From Rugalucina vietnamica (taxonomy: Eukaryota > Mollusca > Bivalvia > Lucinida > Lucinidae): a stretch of 64,000 nucleotides of DNA. Both the position numbers and the translations under genes were made by a program. Below the pieces are notes generated by a model. It was not told where the DNA came from. It saw only the letters and a program-made list of their open reading frames with translations, and did not search any database. The stretch lies in assembly GCA_964017185.1 (NCBI GenBank), contig OZ024875.1:49431986-49495985 (forward strand). Direction: 5' to 3'. Below are positions 43,126-52,021 of this stretch, piece by piece (the stretch's first letter is position 1; each line of letters begins with the position of its first letter).

Positions 43126-44797
43126 CCATACATGTGATATCTCCCGATCTCGTCGGGTTTGCCCGATTTTGGGCTTCCTAACCCGATTGTCCCCCGCCGA
43201 GCCCAGTAGGGCCCAAATCTCCCGATTTCAGTATTTGCCTATCCCAATTTTTCGGCAATGTTCCATTTTTAATATTGCGGTAATATATGGTACGTGTTAT
43301 TGATCAATGACCCGATAAATACCTTGGAGTAATTTAGGAGACAATGCAGAATAGATGGCATGTCACTTTATTGGGTAATTGGCGGAGTGAGAAGGGATTA
43401 ATGATGCGACAAATTGTCAGTCTTACAGGTACAGTGTATAATGCAAACCGCTAATTTGATCAGAGTTCACCTTTAGAAAGATTAATGCGTCTTTAATTTG
43501 GAGGGCTTGGATTAAACATTAATTATATGATTGTCCTTTAAAGATTATCGGGCATTTTGAACACGTGGGACCGATTTATCTTTCATTTTTGTGCATTTTT
43601 TATCGGTCTGAATTATAACATTTTTTTCCGATTTTTCCCTGAAAAAAGTTTGCCTTTTTTTTTTTTTTTATTATTATTTTTGTTCGATCGGTCCTTATAT
43701 TCACAAGTTTCAGACGCAATATACCACTACTACACACGTGTCAACATGATAATTGCCCCTGTTAATTGCCTAGTTATCAAAACAATTTTCGCGGAAAAGT
43801 GTGAAAGTTACTGAAACGTGAGGACTGGTTACGTTGCGTTTTAATGTGTTGCGTAAACAAAGCAGTAATTCATGCAACACGTGCTGATTGGCCCATTCTA
43901 ACTAACGCGTGGGCGGAGCTTCTCAATAATCTACCGAAGCCGCTTTGACTTTGTGCAATTTGCTGTAATAATGTCCGTCTGTCGTTTCAACACTGCGTAA
44001 CAATTTTCTGATTTTGAGCTCGGAGCAAAAATTTAATATTAAACTTCAGACAGATAGTGACCAGCGATAATTGGGTGGATTCAAATGATTAAGTTTAAAA
44101 CAAATGCCATATAGTTCCGAAAGATCAGATTGAACGGGTATTTCGTAAATGAAAATGCCGCTTGCGTCGAACGTAAGGCAAAAGTCGGGTCAAGTTTCCG
44201 ACCTACAAACTATGGGAACGAAACGGTTATAATAAGGGGGAGCAACTGCGTTATCGAACCTGAAAAATGCGGGGTACCAGCTAATAAAGTAAACATTGGA
44301 AATTACAAAAACTTGAAACACAAATTTCTGTGGAAAATGGAAAGAAATTAGTACGTTTATCTGCTTTTTTCGTTGTCTGTTTTATTTCAATACATTGAAA
44401 TCTTTAAATTTTCTCGAATTGACGCTGATACAATGGACATAAAGTATGAAATGATAAATGTCATTAGTTTTCGCGACTTCTTAGATACGCTTTTTACATG
44501 CATGTTGTATGTCCATGATGACGTCATCACTTAGCTAGACCGATTTGGGAATTAAAATTTCCTCAGCTGTGATTATATTTAATTATGGAATTATTGGTTT
44601 GTTGTAAAATTACCACCCATTAGCAAATTCGTGAAGATATACGGGATCATAAGGCAAATATAATGCATCTTTAACCAAAAAATTGCAAAAAATCTTCGCT
44701 TTTTAACCGCGCTAAAATCTCCCTATTTGAGACCCAATCTCCCTATTTCAAAACACAAATCTCCCTATTTGGGCCAAAGAAGATATCACATGTATGG
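43126..44797. mobile_element. 1.67-kb element with 17-bp perfect terminal inverted repeats
   Basis: Left CCATACATGTGATATCT (43126-43142), right AGATATCACATGTATGG (44781-44797). Subterminal CTCCCGAT / CTCCCTATTT repeats occur at both ends. It is flanked by 30-bp direct repeats at 43096-43125 and 44803-44832 with one difference. Inside, a 73-codon open frame at 44130-44351 (CVERKAKVGSSFRPTN..) looks protein-like but matches no family I know. The superfamily is not assigned. Confidence 0.6.
44130..44351 (+). CDS. Hypothetical 73-codon ORF inside the 1.67-kb element
   Basis: The codon content is less AT-biased than the surroundings and the translation is not low-complexity (two Cys, basic C-terminus LKHKFLWKMERN). 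It has no known domain. It could be an exon of an element-encoded protein; there is no supporting splice partner. Confidence 0.2.
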   Translation: MNGYFVNENAACVERKAKVGSSFRPTNYGNETVIIRGSNCVIEPEKCGVPANKVNIGNYKNLKHKFLWKMERN

Positions 44798-45080
44798 TAT
44801 AACAATATACTTCGTATATGCCGGGGGTATAATAATTCAGTTTATGAAGCCGAAACGAAATGGGGCGAACCATGAAGTTGTACACTTGTTCAATCTTACC
44901 CGGAATTTTTGAACTTCCAGCTCTACAATTAAGATCATTTGATTGTGAAGTCATAATGAAAAAGGAATTACGGTTTAAAATTGCTCCCGAATGTGTGTTA
45001 CGATGGGGGATTCCATGTTGGTTTACTAAAATTCATGGACGAAGTCTTATTATAAACGTTTATCATTATTATTGTTTTCG

Positions 45081-45140
<60 letters not shown>
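45081..45140. repeat. ATT trinucleotide microsatellite
   Basis: About 19 ATT units directly before the 5' LTR. It may be the insertion target of the LTR element or may have expanded afterwards. Confidence 0.9.
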
Positions 45141-45143
<3 letters not shown>

Positions 45144-45220
45144 CATAGAGTGACTTTTTACAGGAAAGACCGGGTCGAGTTGACCTGGTATTGGTACACG
45201 CTGTCTGTGTGAATAGACTA
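45141..45220 (+). repeat. 5' LTR, first part
   Basis: Starts TGTCATAGAGTGAC and is identical to the first 80 bases of the 3' LTR but for one G/A difference. It is cut after GAATAGACTA by the LINE. Confidence 0.9.
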
Positions 45221-48200
45221 GAATAGATCATTCGGTTCGGTTCGGCGACACGGACACAGAATTTTGAAAGAGAAGTTTTTTTCTATTATTTTTCGAATTT
45301 CCCATTGTTTTTGTTTGTAAAACTTCCCGACTTTAGGTCAAGAAGTTTGGGACCTGCAATTTCTCATTGTTGGCCGCTGTTTTCCCCCAAATTAAGAGTC
45401 TAAGCATCGATTTTCTTAGTCGTGCGATTCGCGCCAAAACGATTCGTACTTTACTTGAAAATTTCTTTTCTTGAAACTTTTTGGCCTGAGAGCTGACAAG
45501 CTTTTGGACCAGAATTTGTTCAAGCTTCATTGACAGTGACATTGAACGGCTCTAGCAGGGCTGCAACGATCTGTCATAAAATTTAAAGAATCTGAATAGT
45601 TTTTCTGGTTTGACCTTCCCCCACCCACTTTTTTCATATAGTGATTGAAGGTCTTTTTGTTTAATCTTTGAATTGGAACTCATGGCTTCAGGTTTTGTCG
45701 GTCCAACTGTGGGGCGGTTGACTTGTCGGGGTGGAAAAGAGCTGGTATGTTGTTTCCATACACCGAAGTCTTGTCCGCTGCTCCTCAGGTTGGCTTTGTT
45801 GTTGGTTTTTGGGCTCTGTGTTTGGAAGTGGACAACATCAGGAGATATTTTAGATGCGAACCAGGACTGTAGTATAGGATTTGGTAAATCAGTTGGTGGA
45901 ATTGCTCAGAGCTTGGCTCTCACAAGGAAAATTGGTAACCGAAGAGGCTCCGAAGGATTACGCAGTTTCAATCCTTCAAAGGGAACAAACTTGTTGATTC
46001 TTATTATTTTGGCTGGAGATATAGAAATGAACCCAGGCCCCAGGTTCCAGTGCCGCACGTGCAAGAAGTATTGTAAGGCGGCCGAGAAAGCAGTTAAATG
46101 TGAAGATTGCGAGAAACGCTTCCATGCGTCTTGCGTAAATCTTGGTCCCGTTGAGTTACAAAAGATTGAGTCGGGTAATGATTCTTGGTATTGTTCAAAC
46201 TGCAAAGCTGAGTGCAGCCTATGCAGTGGTGCTGTTTTGAATTCCCATAAGGCTGTCCAGTGTGACAAATGTGAAATGTGGGTGCACAATAACTGTTCTT
46301 ATATGTCAGACTCAGAGTATGAAACGATGCAAAACTCAAACTGTACATGGATTTGCCCAAAATGTGACTTTTTCAATTTCTCAGACTCTTTTTTCAATGA
46401 ACAGTTTAACTTGGAAAGTGAAAATAGGTTTGACCTACTTGCAAGAGGTCATGAAAACAAGTCCACTGAAACCTTGAATAGCAAAAACAGTTTTATTAGT
46501 GGTCTGAAATTTTCCAGTATCAACATAAACAGTATAAGAGGAAAAAAACTTGAGTTGTTGGCCTTCATTGATTTTCATCAATCGCAGATTTTGGCGATTC
46601 AGGAAACAAAAATTGACAATTCCATATTAACGTCTGAATTATTTCCGGAATCTTTTCCATACAGCGTGTACAGAAAGGATAGAACCTTACATGGTGGTGG
46701 TGTTATGCTTCTTGTACACAAGGACATCCCACACATGCCCCTCACAGAATTGGACAATGACTCAGAGTCAGTTTGGGTCAAACTTTTTGTAAATAAGAAA
46801 ACTCACTTTGTGGCTAGCTGGTATCGACCACCTGTCGATGGTCATTTACCAGTATCGGACAATGGAAATGACTTATTGAATTCACTGGAAAAGTTTGACA
46901 ATTTATTTAGAGAACAGCTTGACAAAATCAAAAATATTAATAAAGGCAACAAACCCCCCTTAATTCATGTTTTAGGTGATTTCAACTTTAGAGATATTTT
47001 ATGGCCGGACAGACTCAGCAAATCTGGGTCATCATTGAGTCAGACGGAGGGTCAGATTTTGATAGATATCATGAATGACCATGGTTTGGAACAATTAGTC
47101 AATTTCCCCACCAGAGAAAGAAATACTTTGGACTTAATTTTGACCTCTCTTCCTGGTCAGTTTGTAGACATTCATTCCCCGGATAAGCTCAGTGATCATG
47201 ACATTGTTTCTGGCACATTGAAAATTGCTATCCCCCCTATAAAGAAACCTAGGAGAAAAGTGTATCGTTATCAGAAAGGTGATTATGAATCTATGAGAGC
47301 AGAAACACTTAAATTTGCAAAGGAAAGATACTTCAACGGTTACTCAGATACTCGGTCGGTCCAGGAAAATTTCAATCTCATTACATCGTTTATTCAGGAA
47401 TCGGCAGATAAACATATCCCCTCAAAAACTAGTCGCTCAGTTTCCTCTGTCCCTTGGATAACACCTGAAATAAGAAGGAAGATTCGCAGAAAAAATGCAA
47501 CTCATGCAAAAGCTAAAAAGACTGGTAGTGCAAAATTTAGATCTAAATTTGAATCTTTACGGAAAGAGATCAAAGCTGATATCAGGAAGCAGCATGATCT
47601 TTATGTGAACAACTTGGTAGGAGATGTTAAGGCTAATCCTAGAGATTTTTACAGGTACATAAACAGTCAGAAAAAAGATACCCAAGGTATTCCCCCGTTG
47701 AAAAAGAGAAATGGAAGTGGAATAGCTCAATCTGAATTTGAGAAGGCGGAAGAATTTAATGGTCAGTTCTCGGATGTTTTCACTAAAAGTGAATACAAAC
47801 AAGTCCCTCTTATGGATAGATCTGCCCCATTCATGCATGATATTGTGGTCACAAAGGAAGGGGTGACCAAACTTCTCAAAGGTCTAAACCCGTCTAAAGC
47901 CTTAGGGCCTGATGAGCTTCATCCTAGAGTCCTAAAGGAACTGGCTATGGAATTAGGGCCAGTATTCGCCCATCTCTTCCAGCAGTCAATTGATACAGGT
48001 GAAATTCCTAAAGAATGGTCTCTTGCTAATATTTGCCCCCTGTTTAAGAAGGGCGACAGGTCACTTGCCCGCAATTACCGCCCTGTTTCTTTGACATGCA
48101 TTCCTTGTAAGCTTCTTGAACATATTGTATGCTCAAATATTATGGCCCATCTTGATGAACATGAACTCCTGTCGGACAGGCAACACGCATTTAGGAAATG

Positions 48201-49444
48201 GCATAGCTGTGAAACTCAGTTGACTACAGTGATAAATGACTGGGCCAAAATCTTAGACAAAAAAGGCCAGGTCGACACTTTTATACTCGATTTTGAAAAG
48301 GCTTTCGATACTCCTCCCCATGAACTCCTTAAAAGCAAATTGTTCAGCTATGGAATAGGTGGAACAACACTGAATTGGATAAATGCTTTCCTTTGTTTCA
48401 GACAACAAAGGGTAGTGGTTAATGGTATTAAATCGGATTGGGCTCCAGTTGTGTCGGGTGTCCCTCAGGGCACCGTTCTCGGCCCCTTGCTGTTTTCCTT
48501 GTATATAAATGACATCTCAGCAGACATCGAGTCTGAAATAAGACTCTTTGCTGATGATTGTGTATGCTATCGTGAAATCAAGAATGAAGAGGATACATTG
48601 AAACTTCAAAGAGACATTGATCGCCTAGGCAGTTGGGCTAGAAAATGGGGAATGAGATTTCAACCCGTCAAATGCAACATGATGCAGCTGACAAATAAAC
48701 GGTCTAGTAAGATACAGGCTAACTACACCCTTGAGGGCACTTTACTGGAAAATGTTGAAAGCATAAAATACCTGGGTGTAACTATCACAAATGATTTGAA
48801 ATGGAATACTCATATTTCCAATGTTTGTACAAAGGCTAACAGAACTCTCGGATTCTTGAGGAGAAATTTGTATTCTTGTCCCCCAGATGTGAAAGAAGCA
48901 GCTTATAAAGGACTGGTGCGGCCGGTCTTGGAATATGGAAGCTCAGTTTGGGACCCTCACACTCATGGCCTCCAGGAAGAACTGGAAAAGGTCCAAAATC
49001 GTGCGGCAAGGTTTGTGACGGGAAATTATGTTTTTGAAACTGGGAGCATGACTGGCATTTTAGGTCAACTGAAATGGGAATCTCTTAAGAAAAGGAGGAA
49101 GGATAGTAGACTTATATTGCTATACAAAGGTCTAAAGGGTAAAGCCAGAATACCCACAGATGACCTTATCCCAAAGAATAGGCGTTGTAGAAATCAACAC
49201 TCTTTGGCTTTTCAGATACCTTCAGCTAGCAAAGAAGCGTACAAAAGTAGTTTCTTTCCACAGACTATCAGGGACTGGAATGACCTCCCTGATTCACTTG
49301 TCTCCTCTGCTGAAATGTCTGATGACTGTGTGTCCAAGTTCGCTTCACTCGTGCGTTCAAGGGACTAATTTCCCCCCCATCCGAACCCCCTGGTGAAATA
49401 ATGTCATTTGGCGTGTCACCAGTAAACTATTCAGATTCAGATTC
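45221..49444 (+). mobile_element. Full-length CR1-like non-LTR retrotransposon inserted in an LTR
   Basis: The element lies between AGACTA (45215-45220) and AGACTA (49445-49450), a likely target duplication in the LTR. It has a 461-bp 5' UTR, one long ORF (45682-49368), a short 3' UTR and an ATTCAG-repeat tail in place of poly-A, as in CR1/L2-type LINEs. The ORF is intact, so the copy is recent and possibly active. Other fragments lie at 320-420, 1469-2617 and 57011-61911. Confidence 0.88.
45682..49368 (+). CDS. LINE ORF: 2A-like motif, two PHD fingers, APE endonuclease, reverse transcriptase
   Basis: 1228 residues from the first ATG (a TTG in frame lies 9 bases earlier). Residues about 30-55 are hydrophobic. 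GDIEMNPGP (around 111-120) is a canonical 2A-like motif, so ribosomal skipping would give a 119-residue leader and a 1109-residue main product. Residues 122-229 hold two C4HC3 PHD-type fingers. The APE endonuclease starts near 275 (SSININS, QETK, YRPP, GDFNF, SDHD near 504). RT blocks follow: NYRPVSLT, ILDFEKAFD, SGVPQGTVLGPLLF (near 924), FADD (near 955). The product would nick DNA and reverse-transcribe its RNA at the nick. 2A motifs are known in several animal CR1-type LINEs and can act together with the leader as a targeting switch; activity here is untested. Confidence 0.92.
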   Translation: MASGFVGPTVGRLTCRGGKELVCCFHTPKSCPLLLRLALLLVFGLCVWKWTTSGDILDANQDCSIGFGKSVGGIAQSLALTRKIGNRRGSEGLRSFNPSKGTNLLILIILAGDIEMNPGPRFQCRTCKKYCKAAEKAVKCEDCEKRFHASCVNLGPVELQKIESGNDSWYCSNCKAECSLCSGAVLNSHKAVQCDKCEMWVHNNCSYMSDSEYETMQNSNCTWICPKCDFFNFSDSFFNEQFNLESENRFDLLARGHENKSTETLNSKNSFISGLKFSSININSIRGKKLELLAFIDFHQSQILAIQETKIDNSILTSELFPESFPYSVYRKDRTLHGGGVMLLVHKDIPHMPLTELDNDSESVWVKLFVNKKTHFVASWYRPPVDGHLPVSDNGNDLLNSLEKFDNLFREQLDKIKNINKGNKPPLIHVLGDFNFRDILWPDRLSKSGSSLSQTEGQILIDIMNDHGLEQLVNFPTRERNTLDLILTSLPGQFVDIHSPDKLSDHDIVSGTLKIAIPPIKKPRRKVYRYQKGDYESMRAETLKFAKERYFNGYSDTRSVQENFNLITSFIQESADKHIPSKTSRSVSSVPWITPEIRRKIRRKNATHAKAKKTGSAKFRSKFESLRKEIKADIRKQHDLYVNNLVGDVKANPRDFYRYINSQKKDTQGIPPLKKRNGSGIAQSEFEKAEEFNGQFSDVFTKSEYKQVPLMDRSAPFMHDIVVTKEGVTKLLKGLNPSKALGPDELHPRVLKELAMELGPVFAHLFQQSIDTGEIPKEWSLANICPLFKKGDRSLARNYRPVSLTCIPCKLLEHIVCSNIMAHLDEHELLSDRQHAFRKWHSCETQLTTVINDWAKILDKKGQVDTFILDFEKAFDTPPHELLKSKLFSYGIGGTTLNWINAFLCFRQQRVVVNGIKSDWAPVVSGVPQGTVLGPLLFSLYINDISADIESEIRLFADDCVCYREIKNEEDTLKLQRDIDRLGSWARKWGMRFQPVKCNMMQLTNKRSSKIQANYTLEGTLLENVESIKYLGVTITNDLKWNTHISNVCTKANRTLGFLRRNLYSCPPDVKEAAYKGLVRPVLEYGSSVWDPHTHGLQEELEKVQNRAARFVTGNYVFETGSMTGILGQLKWESLKKRRKDSRLILLYKGLKGKARIPTDDLIPKNRRCRNQHSLAFQIPSASKEAYKSSFFPQTIRDWNDLPDSLVSSAEMSDDCVSKFASLVRSRD

Positions 49445-49450
49445 AGACTA

Positions 49451-49832
49451 GCTGTCAAGAGTTGTTGACCAATGAAATTGTTTGTTTCAAAGGCTTTCGG
49501 TTCTTTTAATATATTTTATGTGTGTGGTTGTAGAAGCGTGTGTGTGATTGGCTACTAACCCTAGTGTTGGTTTTTGCCCTGAGTTTTAATCACATTTTAG
49601 AGAAAAGAACAAATCTTTCACAAAGCGGCAAAATTTCTTCAAAACGTAGTGATTTATGCTTTCCGCATAAATCCATTGTTCAATATGTTTCGTTGAACTC
49701 CATATATTCCTTTCATAGGAATCTATTGATTTCTACAGTGCCTTACTTATCCAGGTAACGATTTCACTGTAGTTTTTCTGCTATTTGTCATGTTTTGAAA
49801 TGTTCTTTGTGGCATGAATTTCCGCAAATGTT
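49451..49832 (+). repeat. 5' LTR, second part
   Basis: Resumes at GCTGTCAAGAGTTG after the LINE and matches the 3' LTR to CCGCAAATGTT with two substitutions and a 2-bp indel. The LTR promoter is split from its first 80 bases by 4.2 kb. Confidence 0.9.
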
Positions 49833-50007
49833 CCTGGTGAAATGAAAACCATTAATGGTTTGGCTCGGAAGTCGAGCGATATGACTGCTGCAGTGACAGA
49901 ACATATAGATAGTTCATTGTCTGGTGATTTAACTATCTGTCCACGTGTGGTTTCATTAAAGTCTCCCGGTACGACTGTACGTTAGAGTACCAGTTAGAGT
50001 CTGTAAT
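49833..50007 (+). pseudogene. Remnant of pol upstream of RT, with a frameshift
   Basis: From about 49870 the sequence reads like the linker before RT in gypsy pol (SLKSPGTTV), then the frame shifts near 49978 to continue into the main pol frame. Gag and protease, which should lie before it, are missing. The remains therefore represent a large 5' internal deletion or an element that relied on others for gag. Confidence 0.6.
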
Positions 50008-51717
50008 TTGTCAGCTCATGTGATAGAGATACCTCCAAGGTCTCTATTATGTTCACTCAGTGAAGTTACTGTTGTTGATTCTTGGACTCCTGATTTACAA
50101 CAAAAACAGGATGCCAAGCCTTCAGCATCTGAACATCTAGATGTTAAGATAGATGAAGACAATTTGACAACAGATCAACTTACCCAAGTTAAATCTGTTC
50201 TGAACAAATGGTCAGATATATTTTCAAAGGGCCCGACTGACCTTGGGAAGACAGATTTAGTTACCCATACAATTAAGCTGACAGATGACACTCCCTTCAA
50301 AGATTCTTATCGGAGAATACCTCCAGGTTTATTTGAAGAGGTTCGTGCACATTTGAAAGAAATGCTTGATGCTGGTGCTATTCGTGAGTCGGAAAGTCCG
50401 TACTCATCAAATGTTGTACTTGTCCGAAAAAAGGATGGTAGTTTACGGTTTTGTATAGACTTCCGTAAACTCAACAGTCGTACAATAAGAGATTCTTACA
50501 ACTTGCCTCGTATCGATGATACTATTGATACTTTAATTGGTGCCAAATATTTCACCAAGTTAGACTTACGAAGTGGATATTGGCAAGTTGAAGTTGAGGA
50601 GTCAGATAAACATAAGACAGCTTTTACTGTCGGTAATCTTGGTTTTTACGAGTGTAATCGTATGGCATTCGGATTAACCAATGCTCCTGCAACTTTTCAG
50701 CGCCTCATGGAACGCTGTATGGGCGAAATGAACTTGAAGGAATGCTTAATCTTTTTAGATGATATACTTGTATTTTCTTCTACTTTTGAAGAACATCTAG
50801 AGAGATTAGAAGCAGTCTTCAGTAGACTGAAACAGCATGGTCTTAAGTTGAAACCCAGCAAGTGTGAGTTCTTCAAGAACAGGGTTACTTACTTAGGCCA
50901 TGTTGTCAGTGAATCTGGCGTTGAGACAGATCCAGATAAAATCAGTGCTTTGGCCTCATGGCCAGAACCAGACAATGTTAAGTCTCTCAGATCATTTCTG
51001 GGTTTTACAGGCTACTATCGGCGTTTCATCAAGGATTATGCCAAAATAGTCAAACCGTTAAATGATTTGTTAGTTGGCCATCCGACACACAAACCGGTGT
51101 CGCGGAAGAAGAGAAAGAAGTCGTCAGTTTTGTGGGAATGGGGGGAAGCCCAACAAAGTGCTTTTAACACTTTAAAGGAGAAATTGTCTTCTCCTCCAGT
51201 ATTAGCATATGCTGATTTCAGCAAACCTTTTGTTTTGCATACTGATGCTTCAACAGAAGGCTTGGGTGCAGTTTTGTACCAGGTCCAAGATGGACAAGAA
51301 AAGGTGATAGCATATGCTAGCAGGGGATTGAGAAATAGTGAGAGGAATTATCCTGCTCACAAATTAGAGTTTTTGTGTTTGAAGTGGTCAGTGACTGAAA
51401 AGTTTCATGATTACCTATATGGTAATCAATTTGAAGTCTGCACTGACAACAATCCCCTGACTTATGTCCTTTCATCAGCTAAGCTTGATGCTACAGTGCA
51501 CAGATGGCTTGCTGCTTTGAGCAGTTTTAATTTTACATTGAGGTATAGGAGTGGAAAGTCCAACGGGGACGCTGATGGTCTTTCAAGAAGACCACAGGAA
51601 ACAACAGAAATGTTTCCTGATGTAGTTAAAAAGGTACAAGTAGGCAAAGATCAGGAAAAGGCGCAATCAGAAAAAGATTCCCACTCCAAAAACCGAGGTG
51701 GGAAAAAACCAAACTAA
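50008..51717 (+). CDS. pol: Gypsy pol, reverse transcriptase and RNase H part
   Basis: Open for 569 codons, starting in frame at a TTG, so no true start: translation would come from an upstream fused frame. RT is at residues about 80-300 with LVRKKDGSLRFCIDFRKLN, KLDLRSGYWQV, FGLTNAPATFQ and the FLDD catalytic motif (LIFLDDILVFSS). RNase H is at about 400-530, with Asp in FVLHTDAS, Glu in HKLEFLCLKW and Asp in VCTDNN. The last 29 codons (from VQVGKDQEKA) are encoded by the inserted foldback arm. Known role: copying element RNA to DNA. The frame is otherwise undamaged. Confidence 0.9.
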   Translation: MSAHVIEIPPRSLLCSLSEVTVVDSWTPDLQQKQDAKPSASEHLDVKIDEDNLTTDQLTQVKSVLNKWSDIFSKGPTDLGKTDLVTHTIKLTDDTPFKDSYRRIPPGLFEEVRAHLKEMLDAGAIRESESPYSSNVVLVRKKDGSLRFCIDFRKLNSRTIRDSYNLPRIDDTIDTLIGAKYFTKLDLRSGYWQVEVEESDKHKTAFTVGNLGFYECNRMAFGLTNAPATFQRLMERCMGEMNLKECLIFLDDILVFSSTFEEHLERLEAVFSRLKQHGLKLKPSKCEFFKNRVTYLGHVVSESGVETDPDKISALASWPEPDNVKSLRSFLGFTGYYRRFIKDYAKIVKPLNDLLVGHPTHKPVSRKKRKKSSVLWEWGEAQQSAFNTLKEKLSSPPVLAYADFSKPFVLHTDASTEGLGAVLYQVQDGQEKVIAYASRGLRNSERNYPAHKLEFLCLKWSVTEKFHDYLYGNQFEVCTDNNPLTYVLSSAKLDATVHRWLAALSSFNFTLRYRSGKSNGDADGLSRRPQETTEMFPDVVKKVQVGKDQEKAQSEKDSHSKNRGGKKPN

Positions 51718-52013
51718 CAATCAGGTACTTATACCATGAAACATATCGTAAGCCGAATGAGCAGCTATTTTCCCAATAGGTGGCCACTCAGTTACCTTAA
51801 CTTAACTAAAAATATGAAAACATACATAAGGCGCCAACAGCACAAAAATTTTAAACACCAAGACATAAAACAAAAAGAACCACTACAAAAGTATCGACTT
51901 GGAACGATCAGTAACACAAAGTTACTGGCGGGCTTAAACCGGTTTTACAGGTACCTAACCTCACCCTCAGCTTCTGCAGTGGTTCACAACATTTAGTTCT
52001 TCGATTTCACAAG
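51629..52013 (+). mobile_element. Foldback element arm inserted in gypsy pol
   Basis: AAAAGGTACAAGTAGGCAAAG start to AACATTTAGTTCTTCG end; it is the left arm only, about 385 bp, nearly identical to the copy at 57825. Gypsy coding stops at GATGTAGTTA and resumes at TTTCACAAGCGTATC, so the insertion divides pol between RNase H and integrase. Confidence 0.85.
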
Positions 52014-52021
52014 CGTATCTT

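Noticed and set aside
44998-45231. Poly-Asn or poly-Ile frames
   Set aside because: Translation of the ATT microsatellite.
45906-46360. Minus-strand frames of 127 and 88 codons under the LINE PHD region
   Set aside because: Antisense shadows of a strongly coding region, with no domain of their own.
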